The notes: generated from the sequence alone by a model not told the origin. A DNA stretch of 9,190 nt from Lentisphaerota bacterium (GCA_016934225.1 JAFGTH010000251.1:1-9190), one strand, 5' to 3'; shown: positions 1-6,373, numbered from the stretch's first letter. Numbers and translations are program-made.

Positions 1-790
1 ATACGGTGGATAGCGACGCTGCATTTGTGGCGGGACCCGTCATGAGAAATACCAATGCCGCTCCGGGCGTGACGCCCTTTGCCATCATCGCCACTGCAAT
101 AGGTATGGAAGCAGTGGCGCATACATACATCGGAAGCCCCAGAAGCATCATAACCAACATGGCGGCGATGCCTGTTCCCAAAACTCCCGAGAAGAAGTCG
201 TTCGGAACAAGCGCCGATATAAAACCTGCCGCAACGGTTCCGACAAGAAGCGGTAAAGCAATGTCTCGAGGCAGAGTTATAAATCCGTGCCGGAAAATCC
301 GTACAATAATTCCTGGTTTCTTTTCCTTGGCGCAGCAGGAGTCTTTGCATTCTTCCGGCGACTGATTCGTTTCATTGCGGTTGCCTGTTGCCTGGACAAT
401 CAATCCGCCGATGACTCCTGCCAGAAAAGCTGCCACAGGTCTGAAAACGGCAAACACGGGTCCGAGCAGGCTCAATGTTGCCATTATGCTGTCAACTCCG
501 GTTTGCGGTGTTGAGATCAGAAAACTTGTCGTAGCAGCTTTGCTTGCTCCATGACGTCGCAACGATGCCGCTACAGGAATAACGCTGCAAGAGCAGAGGG
601 GCAGGGGGACTCCGAAGAAAGAAGCTTTTATCACGGGACCGAGACCTTGGCCGCCAAGATGTTTTTCTATAAATTTGGTTGAGATTAGTATTGATAAAAC
701 GCCTGCAACCGCAAATCCGAAAAGAAGGTATGGCGCCATATCCGACAAAGTCATCCAGAAATCTGCTGTTATAGTTATTATCAAATTCAT
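1..790 (-). CDS. SO_0444-type metal efflux permease (C-terminus cut by window edge)
   Basis: This is an integral inner-membrane permease of the broad DUF318/ArsP-like group, closest by motif to proteins named SO_0444 family Cu/Zn efflux transporters. The metal specificity is inferred from that name only. ATG at 790 opens a frame that stays open to base 2, giving 263 residues. Hydrophobic spans begin near residues 20, 105, 175, 205 and 240. The family signature GVPLPLCSCSVIP lies at about 60-72 (Cys66, Cys68). A pseudo-repeat, GLPMYVCATASIP, lies at 218-230 (Cys224). The loop at about 135-160 is hydrophilic with Cys148, Cys152 and Cys153, which could bind metal. The Shine-Dalgarno is weak (AAGAAAG, about 6 bases before ATG). 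A strong sigma-54 promoter match lies 70-85 bases upstream, so the gene is probably expressed on its own in response to a specific signal. The end of the protein is outside the window. Confidence 0.88.
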   Translation of the reverse strand, partial: MNLIITITADFWMTLSDMAPYLLFGFAVAGVLSILISTKFIEKHLGGQGLGPVIKASFFGVPLPLCSCSVIPVAASLRRHGASKAATTSFLISTPQTGVDSIMATLSLLGPVFAVFRPVAAFLAGVIGGLIVQATGNRNETNQSPEECKDSCCAKEKKPGIIVRIFRHGFITLPRDIALPLLVGTVAAGFISALVPNDFFSGVLGTGIAAMLVMMLLGLPMYVCATASIPIAVAMMAKGVTPGAALVFLMTGPATNAASLSTV

Positions 791-859
791 TTTTTACTTT
801 CTTGTTTCTGTCATTTATATCATTGCGCGCTCTGTGTCTTTTATTTTCAATATTTTTTA

Positions 860-875
860 TGCATGAGACGTGCCA
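860..875 (-). promoter_or_regulatory. Sigma-54 (-24/-12) promoter for the SO_0444-type permease
   Basis: Read on the minus strand the site is TGGCACGTCTCATGCA, preceded by T. The consensus is YTGGCACG-N4-TTGCW, and only the first T of the -12 element differs (A). The GG and GC pairs are separated by exactly 10 bases, as sigma-54 requires. The predicted start of transcription is near 849, giving a leader of about 58 bases before the ATG at 790. A purely sequence-based call, but the match and its position upstream of a gene are both good. Confidence 0.7.
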
Positions 876-962
876 ATCGGGGCTCTGAACGGCTGTTTGG
901 AATATAAAGCATTACAGTAGAGAGCGATGCACGGATGGGTGCGGTGGGGAAACGGAGTGAAT

Positions 963-991
963 ATGTCTCACAGTGTCACACAGATGTCTGA
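963..991. promoter_or_regulatory. Candidate enhancer (UAS): ATGTCT direct repeats upstream of the permease promoter
   Basis: ATGTCTCA (963-970) and ATGTCTGA (984-991) are direct repeats 21 bases apart, about two helical turns. A third related copy, TGTCACA, lies between them at 974-980, so the TGTC cores fall every 10-11 bases. The cluster begins about 115 bases upstream of the predicted sigma-54 start site, a usual distance for bacterial enhancer-binding proteins. Similar TGTCT elements sit at the same distance from the second sigma-54 promoter (6096-6144). Binding is inferred. Confidence 0.35.
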
Positions 992-1053
992 TCCATGCAT
1001 GAAATGCGACAACGTGGCCGGACAGGTTTCAGTTTCAGGCGTCATGATTGCCG

Positions 1054-2736
1054 TTATTTTTCCCTGGCGATGGCCTCTGCGATATTGAGGCCATGGTCCT
1101 TCAACCTCCGATACGAGCAGAGCATATCTGTATAGGTAAGAGTTGCCAGCGGGTTGCTTTTTGCTGTGCCGACGAGATGGAGATGTTCATCGCGTGATTC
1201 TTTCATCATGTGAGTTATCGCATCGCCTTGCGATCGGGCTTTTGAGAGCACTTCCGGATTGTTATCCGCCAGCGCATGGTTGATCATTTCCAAGTAATTA
1301 TGCACATTGTCATGAAGCTCAAGGATATGACGCATCTCTTCATCCGTAAATCTAATTCCGTTTTTTATCTTCTTTAGATGCAGTTTCAGCAAAGCTGCCA
1401 GATAATCGCTGAGCGATTCGTATTCATCCGCCATTCTCATTTGCATACGCGCGCGTATGGCGACTTCCTGTGGCACGTCGCCGGACAGCAGTTTATTGAG
1501 AAATTCGGCCACTTCCATTTGCACGTTGTCCAGGATCTCTTCGCGATGAAACAATTTGCTGACTTTTTCCTGGTCGGGTTTTTCTGATGTAATGATTTCG
1601 CGCAGAAGGGTCATCATCAGCATTACATGAGATCCCATTCGCAGCACCTCGTCATGTGATTCTTGTATTGCCATTGATGCCGAGTGTAATATTCGAACGT
1701 CGAGATAAGTTAAGCGATGGGTCTCTTCTGCAGGTTTGCCGCGCACGAGATATGTGACAAGTTTTGCAAGGACAGGTACAAACGGCAGGAAGATCAGCGT
1801 GTTAACCACGTTAAATCCCGTATGGACAAGCGCTATCCCTTGCTTGATTGCTTGCTCGCCTCCCGCTTCGGGCGCAATGCCCCAAACGTTTTTGACCACC
1901 CAGCTCACGACATTGAGATAAGGATGGAAAATAGAGGTAATCCAAATGACGCCTATTATGTTGAAAACAATGTGTGAACAGGCGGCGCGTTTGGCATCTG
2001 TTGACTGTCCCAATGAAGCGAGGAAAGCCGTTATGGTTGTTCCTATGTTCTCACCCAGAACCAGCGCGGCGGCAGTTTCAAAGCCGATCATCCCGTTGAT
2101 GGCCAAGCCCATTGTTATTCCGAGCGTTGCGGACGATGACTGGACAATAGTGGTCAATATACAGCCGACCATAACGCATTTCCACATTCCAATGTATGTT
2201 ACGGCTTCAAATTTGGAAAACCATTCGACAAACTCAGGCATGGACCGCATCGGCTTGAAGCCGTTTGACATTATATCAAGTCCGTAGAACACCATACCGA
2301 CGCCCATTAACGCCATCCCCGTATAGCGAAGACGTTGATTTTTTGAAAACAGGAAAAAGAAAGCGGAAATTCCGAGAATGGGTAAACCGTATTTTCCGAT
2401 TTTTAGCACGAGAATCCATCCGGTAATGGTTGTGCCGATATTGGCGCCCATGATTACCCCTATTGCCTGCACAAGGGTCATGAACCCAGCGCTCACGAAG
2501 CCGATCACCATGACTGTTGTTACCGAACTGGATTGAACGAGGCAGGTAACGAGTGTTCCTATTCCGCAAGCGGTGATCCTATGGTTCGTGACGGCCGCGA
2601 TCAATCGTCGCAGACGATTTCCGGCAATCGCCTGCATGCCTTCAGACATGTTTTTCATCCCCAGAAGGAAAATTCCAAGGCCACCGGCAATTTTAAATAT
2701 CAATTCGAAAAAAATCGGATATGCATTATGGTCCAC
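1054..2736 (-). CDS. Na+/phosphate cotransporter (NptA/YjbB type) with PhoU-like C-terminal domain
   Basis: This is an inner-membrane symporter family that couples sodium to phosphate movement. It has the two inverted Na_Pi_cotrans repeats, each with a QSSS motif (about residues 68-71 and 199-202) followed by an NIGTT loop (GANIGTT at 97-103, GENIGTT at 228-234). About eight or nine hydrophobic spans fill the first 340 residues. The last 200 or so residues are helical and hydrophilic, as in PhoU-like tails. I chose GTG at 2736 (560 residues) because GAGGA lies 9 bases upstream. The longer GTG at 2757 has no Shine-Dalgarno and would add only 7 residues. The stop is TAA at 1054-1056. There is no partner phosphate gene nearby and no clear terminator follows. 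An exact TATAAT at 2817-2822 is a candidate -10 element. Transport direction cannot be read from sequence. Confidence 0.9.
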   Translation of the reverse strand: MDHNAYPIFFELIFKIAGGLGIFLLGMKNMSEGMQAIAGNRLRRLIAAVTNHRITACGIGTLVTCLVQSSSVTTVMVIGFVSAGFMTLVQAIGVIMGANIGTTITGWILVLKIGKYGLPILGISAFFFLFSKNQRLRYTGMALMGVGMVFYGLDIMSNGFKPMRSMPEFVEWFSKFEAVTYIGMWKCVMVGCILTTIVQSSSATLGITMGLAINGMIGFETAAALVLGENIGTTITAFLASLGQSTDAKRAACSHIVFNIIGVIWITSIFHPYLNVVSWVVKNVWGIAPEAGGEQAIKQGIALVHTGFNVVNTLIFLPFVPVLAKLVTYLVRGKPAEETHRLTYLDVRILHSASMAIQESHDEVLRMGSHVMLMMTLLREIITSEKPDQEKVSKLFHREEILDNVQMEVAEFLNKLLSGDVPQEVAIRARMQMRMADEYESLSDYLAALLKLHLKKIKNGIRFTDEEMRHILELHDNVHNYLEMINHALADNNPEVLSKARSQGDAITHMMKESRDEHLHLVGTAKSNPLATLTYTDMLCSYRRLKDHGLNIAEAIAREK

Positions 2737-2816
2737 AAGTACAATTCCTCGTAACACAAATTTTTACTAAATAAACCGTCTAAAACAATACTTAAATGTA
2801 AGATAATTACGTGGAA

Positions 2817-2867
2817 ATTATAAGTGATCCATCAATGATTGCAGTGGAGATGTAAACCGTGGTTACA
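2817..2867 (-). promoter_or_regulatory. Candidate promoter and dyad upstream of the Na/Pi cotransporter
   Basis: On the minus strand an exact TATAAT (2822-2817) lies about 80 bases before the GTG start. The -35 region is poor (best is CTGCAA with a 16-base spacer). Just upstream, at 2851-2867, is an inverted repeat with arms TGTAACC and GGTTTACA, including one bulged base. A weak -35 beside a dyad fits an activated promoter. The dyad could instead be a weak hairpin at the end of the moeB-like transcript. Confidence 0.3.
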
Positions 2868-2906
2868 TTATCATTGTTGAAAATAGAACCGGCATAGTTG
2901 AATTGA

Positions 2907-3707
2907 TTAGATATTATCCGGAGAAACAGTTGCCTGCCGCGACGACATTTCTCCGCAAAGCGCGCATTCGGGATTGTGATTAACATTGATTGAACGGCAT
3001 TGCATGGATAACGCCGAATAGACAAGAAGCCGATTAGTCAAGAGATCGCCAAGTTCCAGAATGCTTTTAATGGCCTCAGTTGCCTGTATAGTTCCTATCA
3101 CGCCGGGCACTGTCGAAAGAACACCCGATTGCTCATGTGTTGGCGCTGCGTCCTGTGCGGGCGGCTCTGCAAAAACGCATCTGTAACAAGTCGTTACACC
3201 GGGAATGACCGTCATGGTTTGACCATCGAAACATGATACCGTTGCGTACGAATATGGCTTCTTGGCCAGATAACATGTGTCGGCAATCAGAATTTTCGAT
3301 GCGAAGTTGTCTGTAGCGTCAATGACGAAATCAAAATTCGCAATGATATTCAACGCATTGTCGGCGGTGAGCCGTTTCTGGTATGAGACAACATCAATAT
3401 CAGGATTAAGAGAAACCATCGTCTCGGCTCCTGACAGAGATTTTGGTCGTCCGATATTCGATGTTGTGTGAAATATCTGACGTTGCAGATTTGTCAGGTC
3501 GACAATATCGGCATCCGCAATGCCTATCGTGCCGATGCCGGCTGCGGCCAGATATAAACCGGCCGGCGAACCAAGACCGCCGGCGCCAACAATGAGCACT
3601 CGTGACGCCAGAAGCTTTTGCTGCCCTTCCTTGCCGATTTCCGGCAGAAGAATGTGTCTCGAATATCTTTTTTCCTGCGCGTCTGTCAAATCCGCATATG
3701 TATTCAT
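2907..3707 (-). CDS. MoeB/ThiF/HesA-family E1-like adenylyltransferase
   Basis: Enzymes of this family use ATP to adenylate the C-terminal glycine of a ubiquitin-like sulfur carrier (MoaD, ThiS or similar) in the cytoplasm. The product has 266 residues, slightly longer than E. coli MoeB. Motifs in order: RYSRHILLPEIG (14-25), nucleotide-binding GAGGLG (41-46), DLTNLQRQ (70-77), catalytic-type Asp130 in DATDN (130-134), and two zinc CxxC pairs, CYRC (174-177) and CALC (248-251). The helix after GVLSTVPGVIGTIQA is also typical. The Cys that precedes this segment in ThiF (Cys184) and MoeB (Cys187) appears to be His191 here (THEQSGV). That argues against the ThiF-type acyl-disulfide mechanism. 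No moa, mog or thi gene is in the window, so the carrier is unknown. ATG 3707 has no clear Shine-Dalgarno, and the reading frame stays open upstream without a canonical start. Confidence 0.9.
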   Translation of the reverse strand: MNTYADLTDAQEKRYSRHILLPEIGKEGQQKLLASRVLIVGAGGLGSPAGLYLAAAGIGTIGIADADIVDLTNLQRQIFHTTSNIGRPKSLSGAETMVSLNPDIDVVSYQKRLTADNALNIIANFDFVIDATDNFASKILIADTCYLAKKPYSYATVSCFDGQTMTVIPGVTTCYRCVFAEPPAQDAAPTHEQSGVLSTVPGVIGTIQATEAIKSILELGDLLTNRLLVYSALSMQCRSINVNHNPECALCGEMSSRQATVSPDNI

Positions 3708-3804
3708 ACTGGAATCATTGCATTGTTTTTCTAATTCAACCCGAATCCGGTCGTTCAGAGAATCTTCTGCAAGGCAACAAGATATCCGGAAAGGATTTAT
3801 ACCG

Positions 3805-3836
3805 AAGAAGTTTTCGCGTGTATGGTAAAACTTCTT
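3805..3836. repeat. 10-base perfect inverted repeat in the leader of the moeB-like gene
   Basis: The arms AAGAAGTTTT (3805-3814) and AAAACTTCTT (3827-3836) are exactly complementary around a 12-base loop. In a minus-strand transcript it would fold about 100 bases upstream of the ATG at 3707. The stem is A/T-rich and not followed by a U-run, so it is not a convincing intrinsic terminator. It may be an operator or a leader structure. Confidence 0.45.
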
Positions 3837-3959
3837 TCAGCGCAATCAGTTGATCTTCAAGATCTGCTGTCCCATTCATTTCATTTAAATGCTTTTCTTA
3901 AGTTTAGTATGTGTGTCAAGCGCAGTAGTTATCATTGCGCGATAAATCATATGCTGTAT

Positions 3960-3992
3960 CAGAAAGCCTGACTGTAAAAGCCAGGCTTTCTG
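3960..3992 (-). terminator. Hairpin after the porin gene, probable terminator
   Basis: CAGAAAGCCTG (3960-3970) and CAGGCTTTCTG (3982-3992) form a perfect 11-base stem with an 11-base loop. It lies 26 bases after the porin stop codon. There is no long U-run beyond the stem on either strand, so it may act as an mRNA 3' stabiliser or a Rho-independent terminator of modest strength. Confidence 0.55.
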
Positions 3993-4018
3993 TATGTCGC
4001 TGTCGGGAGCGAGTTAAA

Positions 4019-5056
4019 CTAGAATTTTGCCTTCACGCCCAGAAGCAGAGAATCATTGATGGTGTTTGCTGCTACGTTCATATCCATGGCGTCAATCAGG
4101 TCGGCCGAATTGAAGTTAGAGTATTCTGCCAGGAAAATATATTTATCTGTCGGTTGATACGAAATACCGATGGTCCAGAAATCGTTTTCTACCGGCGTGG
4201 CGACATCGTCCATAATATTTTCCCATCGTCCAAAAGCTTTTACCGAATCAGAGATATTGTATTCTGCGCCGATGGTTAGCAGTGACGGGCAGATATCGGG
4301 CATGCCTTTTATGTTCTCAAAATAAGTGTATTCGCAGTTTATGTTTCCAATGTTGCCGATTGTGTAGATGAATCCGGCGTTGATACGCACTTCATCTTTC
4401 TTGTCCGTTGAGATTGTAACGCCGCCGTTTGTTGATACGCTTGAATAAGATTCCGCCGATCCGGATATGACAAGCGAAAGATTTTTAACAAGCTTGTCTA
4501 TCATAAGCTTTGCAGCCGCATTGTCGCCGATGTTGTTGTCCGACTCCATTCTTGTTTCATCGGCTTCAATTGTGTTTCTATGCTGGTGCGAACTGACGGC
4601 CAACGAGCCGGTTTTGGGGATGTTCAATGTTGCGGTTACGCCCCATACTTTGTCGAGTTCAAGCATGTGTATTATCGAATCGTTAAGATAATTATCATAA
4701 TCCATACTGAACGCCATTTCGTGCTTGCCGAAGCATATTGACAAAAGACTGTCACCGATGTTTTTCCACGTGAAATTTGCCTCTTCAATAATTGCTTCGG
4801 TTACCACGTTGCCGTGGCTGGATACGACGTCTGCTCCGTCAACGATCAATCTGGCGTTGAGGCCGCGGTCGAATTCGCCGTCAAAAATGAGATATAACTG
4901 ATTGGATTTGAACCGGTCATTGTCGCCAGAGCCGCCGACATCGTTGCTCAATTCGTAAAATAGTTCCATATCGGCGGAAAGACGAAGCGCTGGTTCCTCG
5001 GCCCAAGTAAATACAGCGCCAAATACCAAAATTGTCATCACAATTATTTGCTTCAT
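4019..5056 (-). CDS. Porin-like outer-membrane beta-barrel protein
   Basis: The 345-residue product begins with a signal peptide: MKQ, a hydrophobic core IIVMTILVFGAVF, and likely cleavage after TWA (residue 19), giving a mature N-terminus EEPALRL. The body alternates short amphipathic strands with polar, Asp/Asn-rich loops. It contains the FGKHEMAFS segment near residue 110, which resembles the G-K/R-x-E strands of phosphate- or sugar-type porins. It ends in VKAKF, the terminal aromatic residue expected for BAM-dependent insertion. Size and pattern fit a trimeric-porin-like or 14-18-strand barrel. ATG 5056 is preceded by GGGAGAG at a good distance (GGAG 6 bases before the start). It stands alone, with a 207-base upstream gap and a hairpin 26 bases after the stop. 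I cannot name its substrate. A phosphate role near the Na/Pi transporter is possible but unsupported. Confidence 0.75.
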   Translation of the reverse strand: MKQIIVMTILVFGAVFTWAEEPALRLSADMELFYELSNDVGGSGDNDRFKSNQLYLIFDGEFDRGLNARLIVDGADVVSSHGNVVTEAIIEEANFTWKNIGDSLLSICFGKHEMAFSMDYDNYLNDSIIHMLELDKVWGVTATLNIPKTGSLAVSSHQHRNTIEADETRMESDNNIGDNAAAKLMIDKLVKNLSLVISGSAESYSSVSTNGGVTISTDKKDEVRINAGFIYTIGNIGNINCEYTYFENIKGMPDICPSLLTIGAEYNISDSVKAFGRWENIMDDVATPVENDFWTIGISYQPTDKYIFLAEYSNFNSADLIDAMDMNVAANTINDSLLLGVKAKF

Positions 5057-5263
5057 ATAACTCTCCCGTACTTAATTCCTTGAAAAAGGTTTGCTTGTAA
5101 GAGCGACAAACAGACATTGTGCAATGTTGCGACGTTGAGAAACAAGCAAAAAGTAAAGAATGTTGCAAAACGCTGCAATTTCCTGCGGATAGATGCTCAA
5201 GTGATTGTCAAGGCGAACGGAAGTTGAATGTGTGTAGTTGATCGCGATTTGTAACAACGGTTA

Positions 5264-5587
5264 TCAGCGAATCATTATCAGAAGCATTTTAAATCGTTCC
5301 GAGGCCTTAACGTTATGCGAAATGTTGGCGGGCATGATCACAATCTCTCCGGTTTTTGCAATGATTTCTTCCCTGCCAATCATCAGAACAGCCGTTCCGT
5401 CAAGTATCATGACTGTTGCGTCGTACGGAGAAATGTGTTCGCTCAGGCTTTGTCCCCTGTCGAACGCAAATAGCGTCAGAGAACCGGTTTTTTTCTGAAA
5501 GATTGTTTTACTGACCACCGATCCTTTGGCATATTGCACTTCATCCGCCAATGCCAGGGATCTGCCCTTGTATTCGTCCGTCATCAT
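5264..5587 (-). CDS. Small cupin-domain protein
   Basis: This is a single-domain cupin of 106-107 residues, a soluble beta-barrel that usually binds one metal ion or a small ligand. Cupin motif 1 is altered: GQSLSEHISPYDATVMILDG (45-64) keeps His51, but the second His and the Glu of the classic HxH...E are replaced by an SPxDA element (Asp56). Motif 2 is GEIVIMPANISHNVKA (80-95) with His91. This SPxDA/PANxxH form is a recognised subgroup of COG1917-like cupins with no firm function. Two adjacent ATGs (5587 and 5584) follow GGAGG, and the second has the better spacing (5 bases). The gene lies 113 bases after the DUF6132-like gene on the same strand, so the two may share the sigma-54 promoter at 5992-6007. 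Confidence 0.87.
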   Translation of the reverse strand: MMTDEYKGRSLALADEVQYAKGSVVSKTIFQKKTGSLTLFAFDRGQSLSEHISPYDATVMILDGTAVLMIGREEIIAKTGEIVIMPANISHNVKASERFKMLLIMIR

Positions 5588-5700
5588 TGCCTCCTTCTGC
5601 CGTATTGCGTTCTTTAATAGCTGAATGGTTCAGAACAATTTTTGTCTCTTCAATCTTTTGGTTCCGTATACTCGCGGTGTTTTCCTGGGTCTTGTTTTGG

Positions 5701-5940
5701 TTAGTCGTGTTTACAGTCCTGTTCGGCGCAATTGTTTGTTGCATCGTTATCCGGACTTTTATTTGATCTTCCGGCGTTAATTGAAGATAGGAGAAGCATG
5801 CCTATGATTGCGCCGGTGATTATTCCTCCAATGGGGTTACACGCAAGAGGGCATTGTCCTCCCGTGCATTTGCCGGCATAGCCGATAATTCCGCCGATTA
5901 CAGATCCTATTATACCGCCCAATATTATTCTGGTTATCAT
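5701..5940 (-). CDS. DUF6132-like small membrane protein with cysteine-rich tail
   Basis: The 79-residue product starts at ATG 5940, with AAGGAG 8 bases upstream. A longer in-frame start at 6036 would run across the sigma-54 promoter and is unlikely. Residues 5-20 form a glycine-rich hydrophobic helix (GGIIGSVIGGIIGY). A short loop, KCTGGQCPLACNP (Cys25, Cys30, Cys34), follows, then a second helix, GGIITGAIIGMLL (38-50). The G-C-x-G-x-CP-x-x-NP layout matches what I recall of DUF6132 proteins, whose function is unknown. The tail (55-79) is polar and adds Cys71 and Cys76 (CAEQDC), which I do not recall in the family core. The loop cysteines could bind metal or form disulfides. It is the first gene after a strong sigma-54 promoter, with a predicted leader of about 40 bases. 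Confidence 0.8.
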   Translation of the reverse strand: MITRIILGGIIGSVIGGIIGYAGKCTGGQCPLACNPIGGIITGAIIGMLLLSSINAGRSNKSPDNDATNNCAEQDCKHD

Positions 5941-5991
5941 TGTTTTTTCTCCTTGATTGTGTCGTTTTGTAATTTTCTGTTCTTTATAGTA

Positions 5992-6007
5992 TGCAGTATC
6001 CGTGCCA
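5992..6007 (-). promoter_or_regulatory. Sigma-54 (-24/-12) promoter for the DUF6132-like gene
   Basis: On the minus strand the site reads TGGCACGGATACTGCA, preceded by T. It fits YTGGCACG-N4-TTGCW at all positions but one (C for the first T of the -12 element), with the required 10 bases between GG and GC. The predicted start is near 5981, about 40 bases before ATG 5940 and its strong Shine-Dalgarno. It shares the full TTGGCACG block with the promoter at 860-875. Confidence 0.72.
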
Positions 6008-6095
6008 ACCATGTTGTTGCGGGAGTGTTGGATCAATAGCCATTGAGAAAAACGGCGTCAGTTGAGATTTGGCAACTCGCATTGTGGTTGTTGCG

Positions 6096-6144
6096 TGTCT
6101 TATTGTCTCAGATCACAGGCATGATTTAGTTGGTATATGAGACA
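6096..6144. promoter_or_regulatory. Candidate enhancer (UAS): TGTCTTA, TGTCTCA and inverted TGAGACA
   Basis: TGTCTTA (6096-6102) and TGTCTCA (6104-6110) are tandem, and an exact inverted copy TGAGACA lies at 6138-6144. The group begins about 115 bases upstream of the predicted sigma-54 start site, as does the TGTCT cluster of the permease promoter. The same 7-mer also occurs inside two coding regions (near 3383 and 7236), so the word alone is not specific. Confidence 0.35.
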
Positions 6145-6373
6145 TTACGGGTATGCGGCGGGATGTTGTTTACGCGGATAAAACGGACAATCGGCAGGAC
6201 TTGGCTGTCGGACGCGACTAGAAAACGCGGATGTTCAAACCGTACAAAGCCGCTTTACAACGTCTTATCCCGTACGCATGCAATTCTTCATGAAATATGC
6301 GGACTGAACCGCTGTCAATATGGCCGTAATACCGAGGGGGCCAATAGCGCATATATTGTTAATGCTGCGGTCG

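Larger units (their letters stand above)
3708..4018. other. Gap between the porin and the moeB-like gene: leader hairpin and possible small ORF
   Basis: This 311-base stretch has no secure gene. It contains the hairpin after the porin (3960-3992), a 10-base inverted repeat (3805-3836) and a minus-strand 47-residue ORF (3879-3736) that begins MNGTADLEDQLIALKE. That ORF has no clear Shine-Dalgarno. A second minus-strand frame, continuous with the moeB-like gene, is open from a TGA near 3850 and encodes a plausible stretch (for example LNDRIRVELEKQ) but has no ATG, GTG or TTG. I see no good -35/-10 pair. Confidence 0.5.
5941..6373. other. 433-base gap between the Cys/His protein and the DUF6132-like gene
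   Basis: This gap holds the sigma-54 promoter (5992-6007) and TGTCT-type repeats (6096-6144) toward its left end. The right half (about 6150-6373) has no convincing ORF, no tRNA and no clear terminator after the 58-residue gene. The best hairpin there is a weak GGCC/GGCC pair at 6322-6342. A minus-strand open stretch ending near 6275 reads like a short hydrophobic segment (PLGITAILTAVQSAYF) but lacks a start site and is probably chance or a remnant. Confidence 0.6.

Noticed and set aside
6..365. Plus-strand ORF of 119 codons at the left edge
   Set aside because: It is antisense to the permease, whose minus-strand frame carries the family motifs over the whole stretch.
3261..3400. TGAGACA inside the moeB-like gene (near 3383), and TGTCTCA in zwf (near 7236), as extra regulator sites
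   Set aside because: Both are within coding sequence with no promoter nearby; most likely chance copies.
5115..5126. CATTG-TG-CAATG dyad upstream of the porin
   Set aside because: Arms of only 5 bases and no matching promoter elements; expected by chance in a window of this size.
5541..5744. Minus-strand ORF of 67 codons between the DUF6132-like gene and the cupin
   Set aside because: Low-complexity polar product, no good ribosome site, overlaps both neighbours in other frames.
5940..6036. Upstream start (6036) for the DUF6132-like protein
   Set aside because: It would place the sigma-54 promoter and the strong Shine-Dalgarno inside the coding region; the added residues are polar and unlike the family.
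6066..6085. Plus-strand TTGGCAACTCGCATTG as a third sigma-54 promoter
   Set aside because: The -12 GC is missing at the required 10-base spacing and no plus-strand gene follows.
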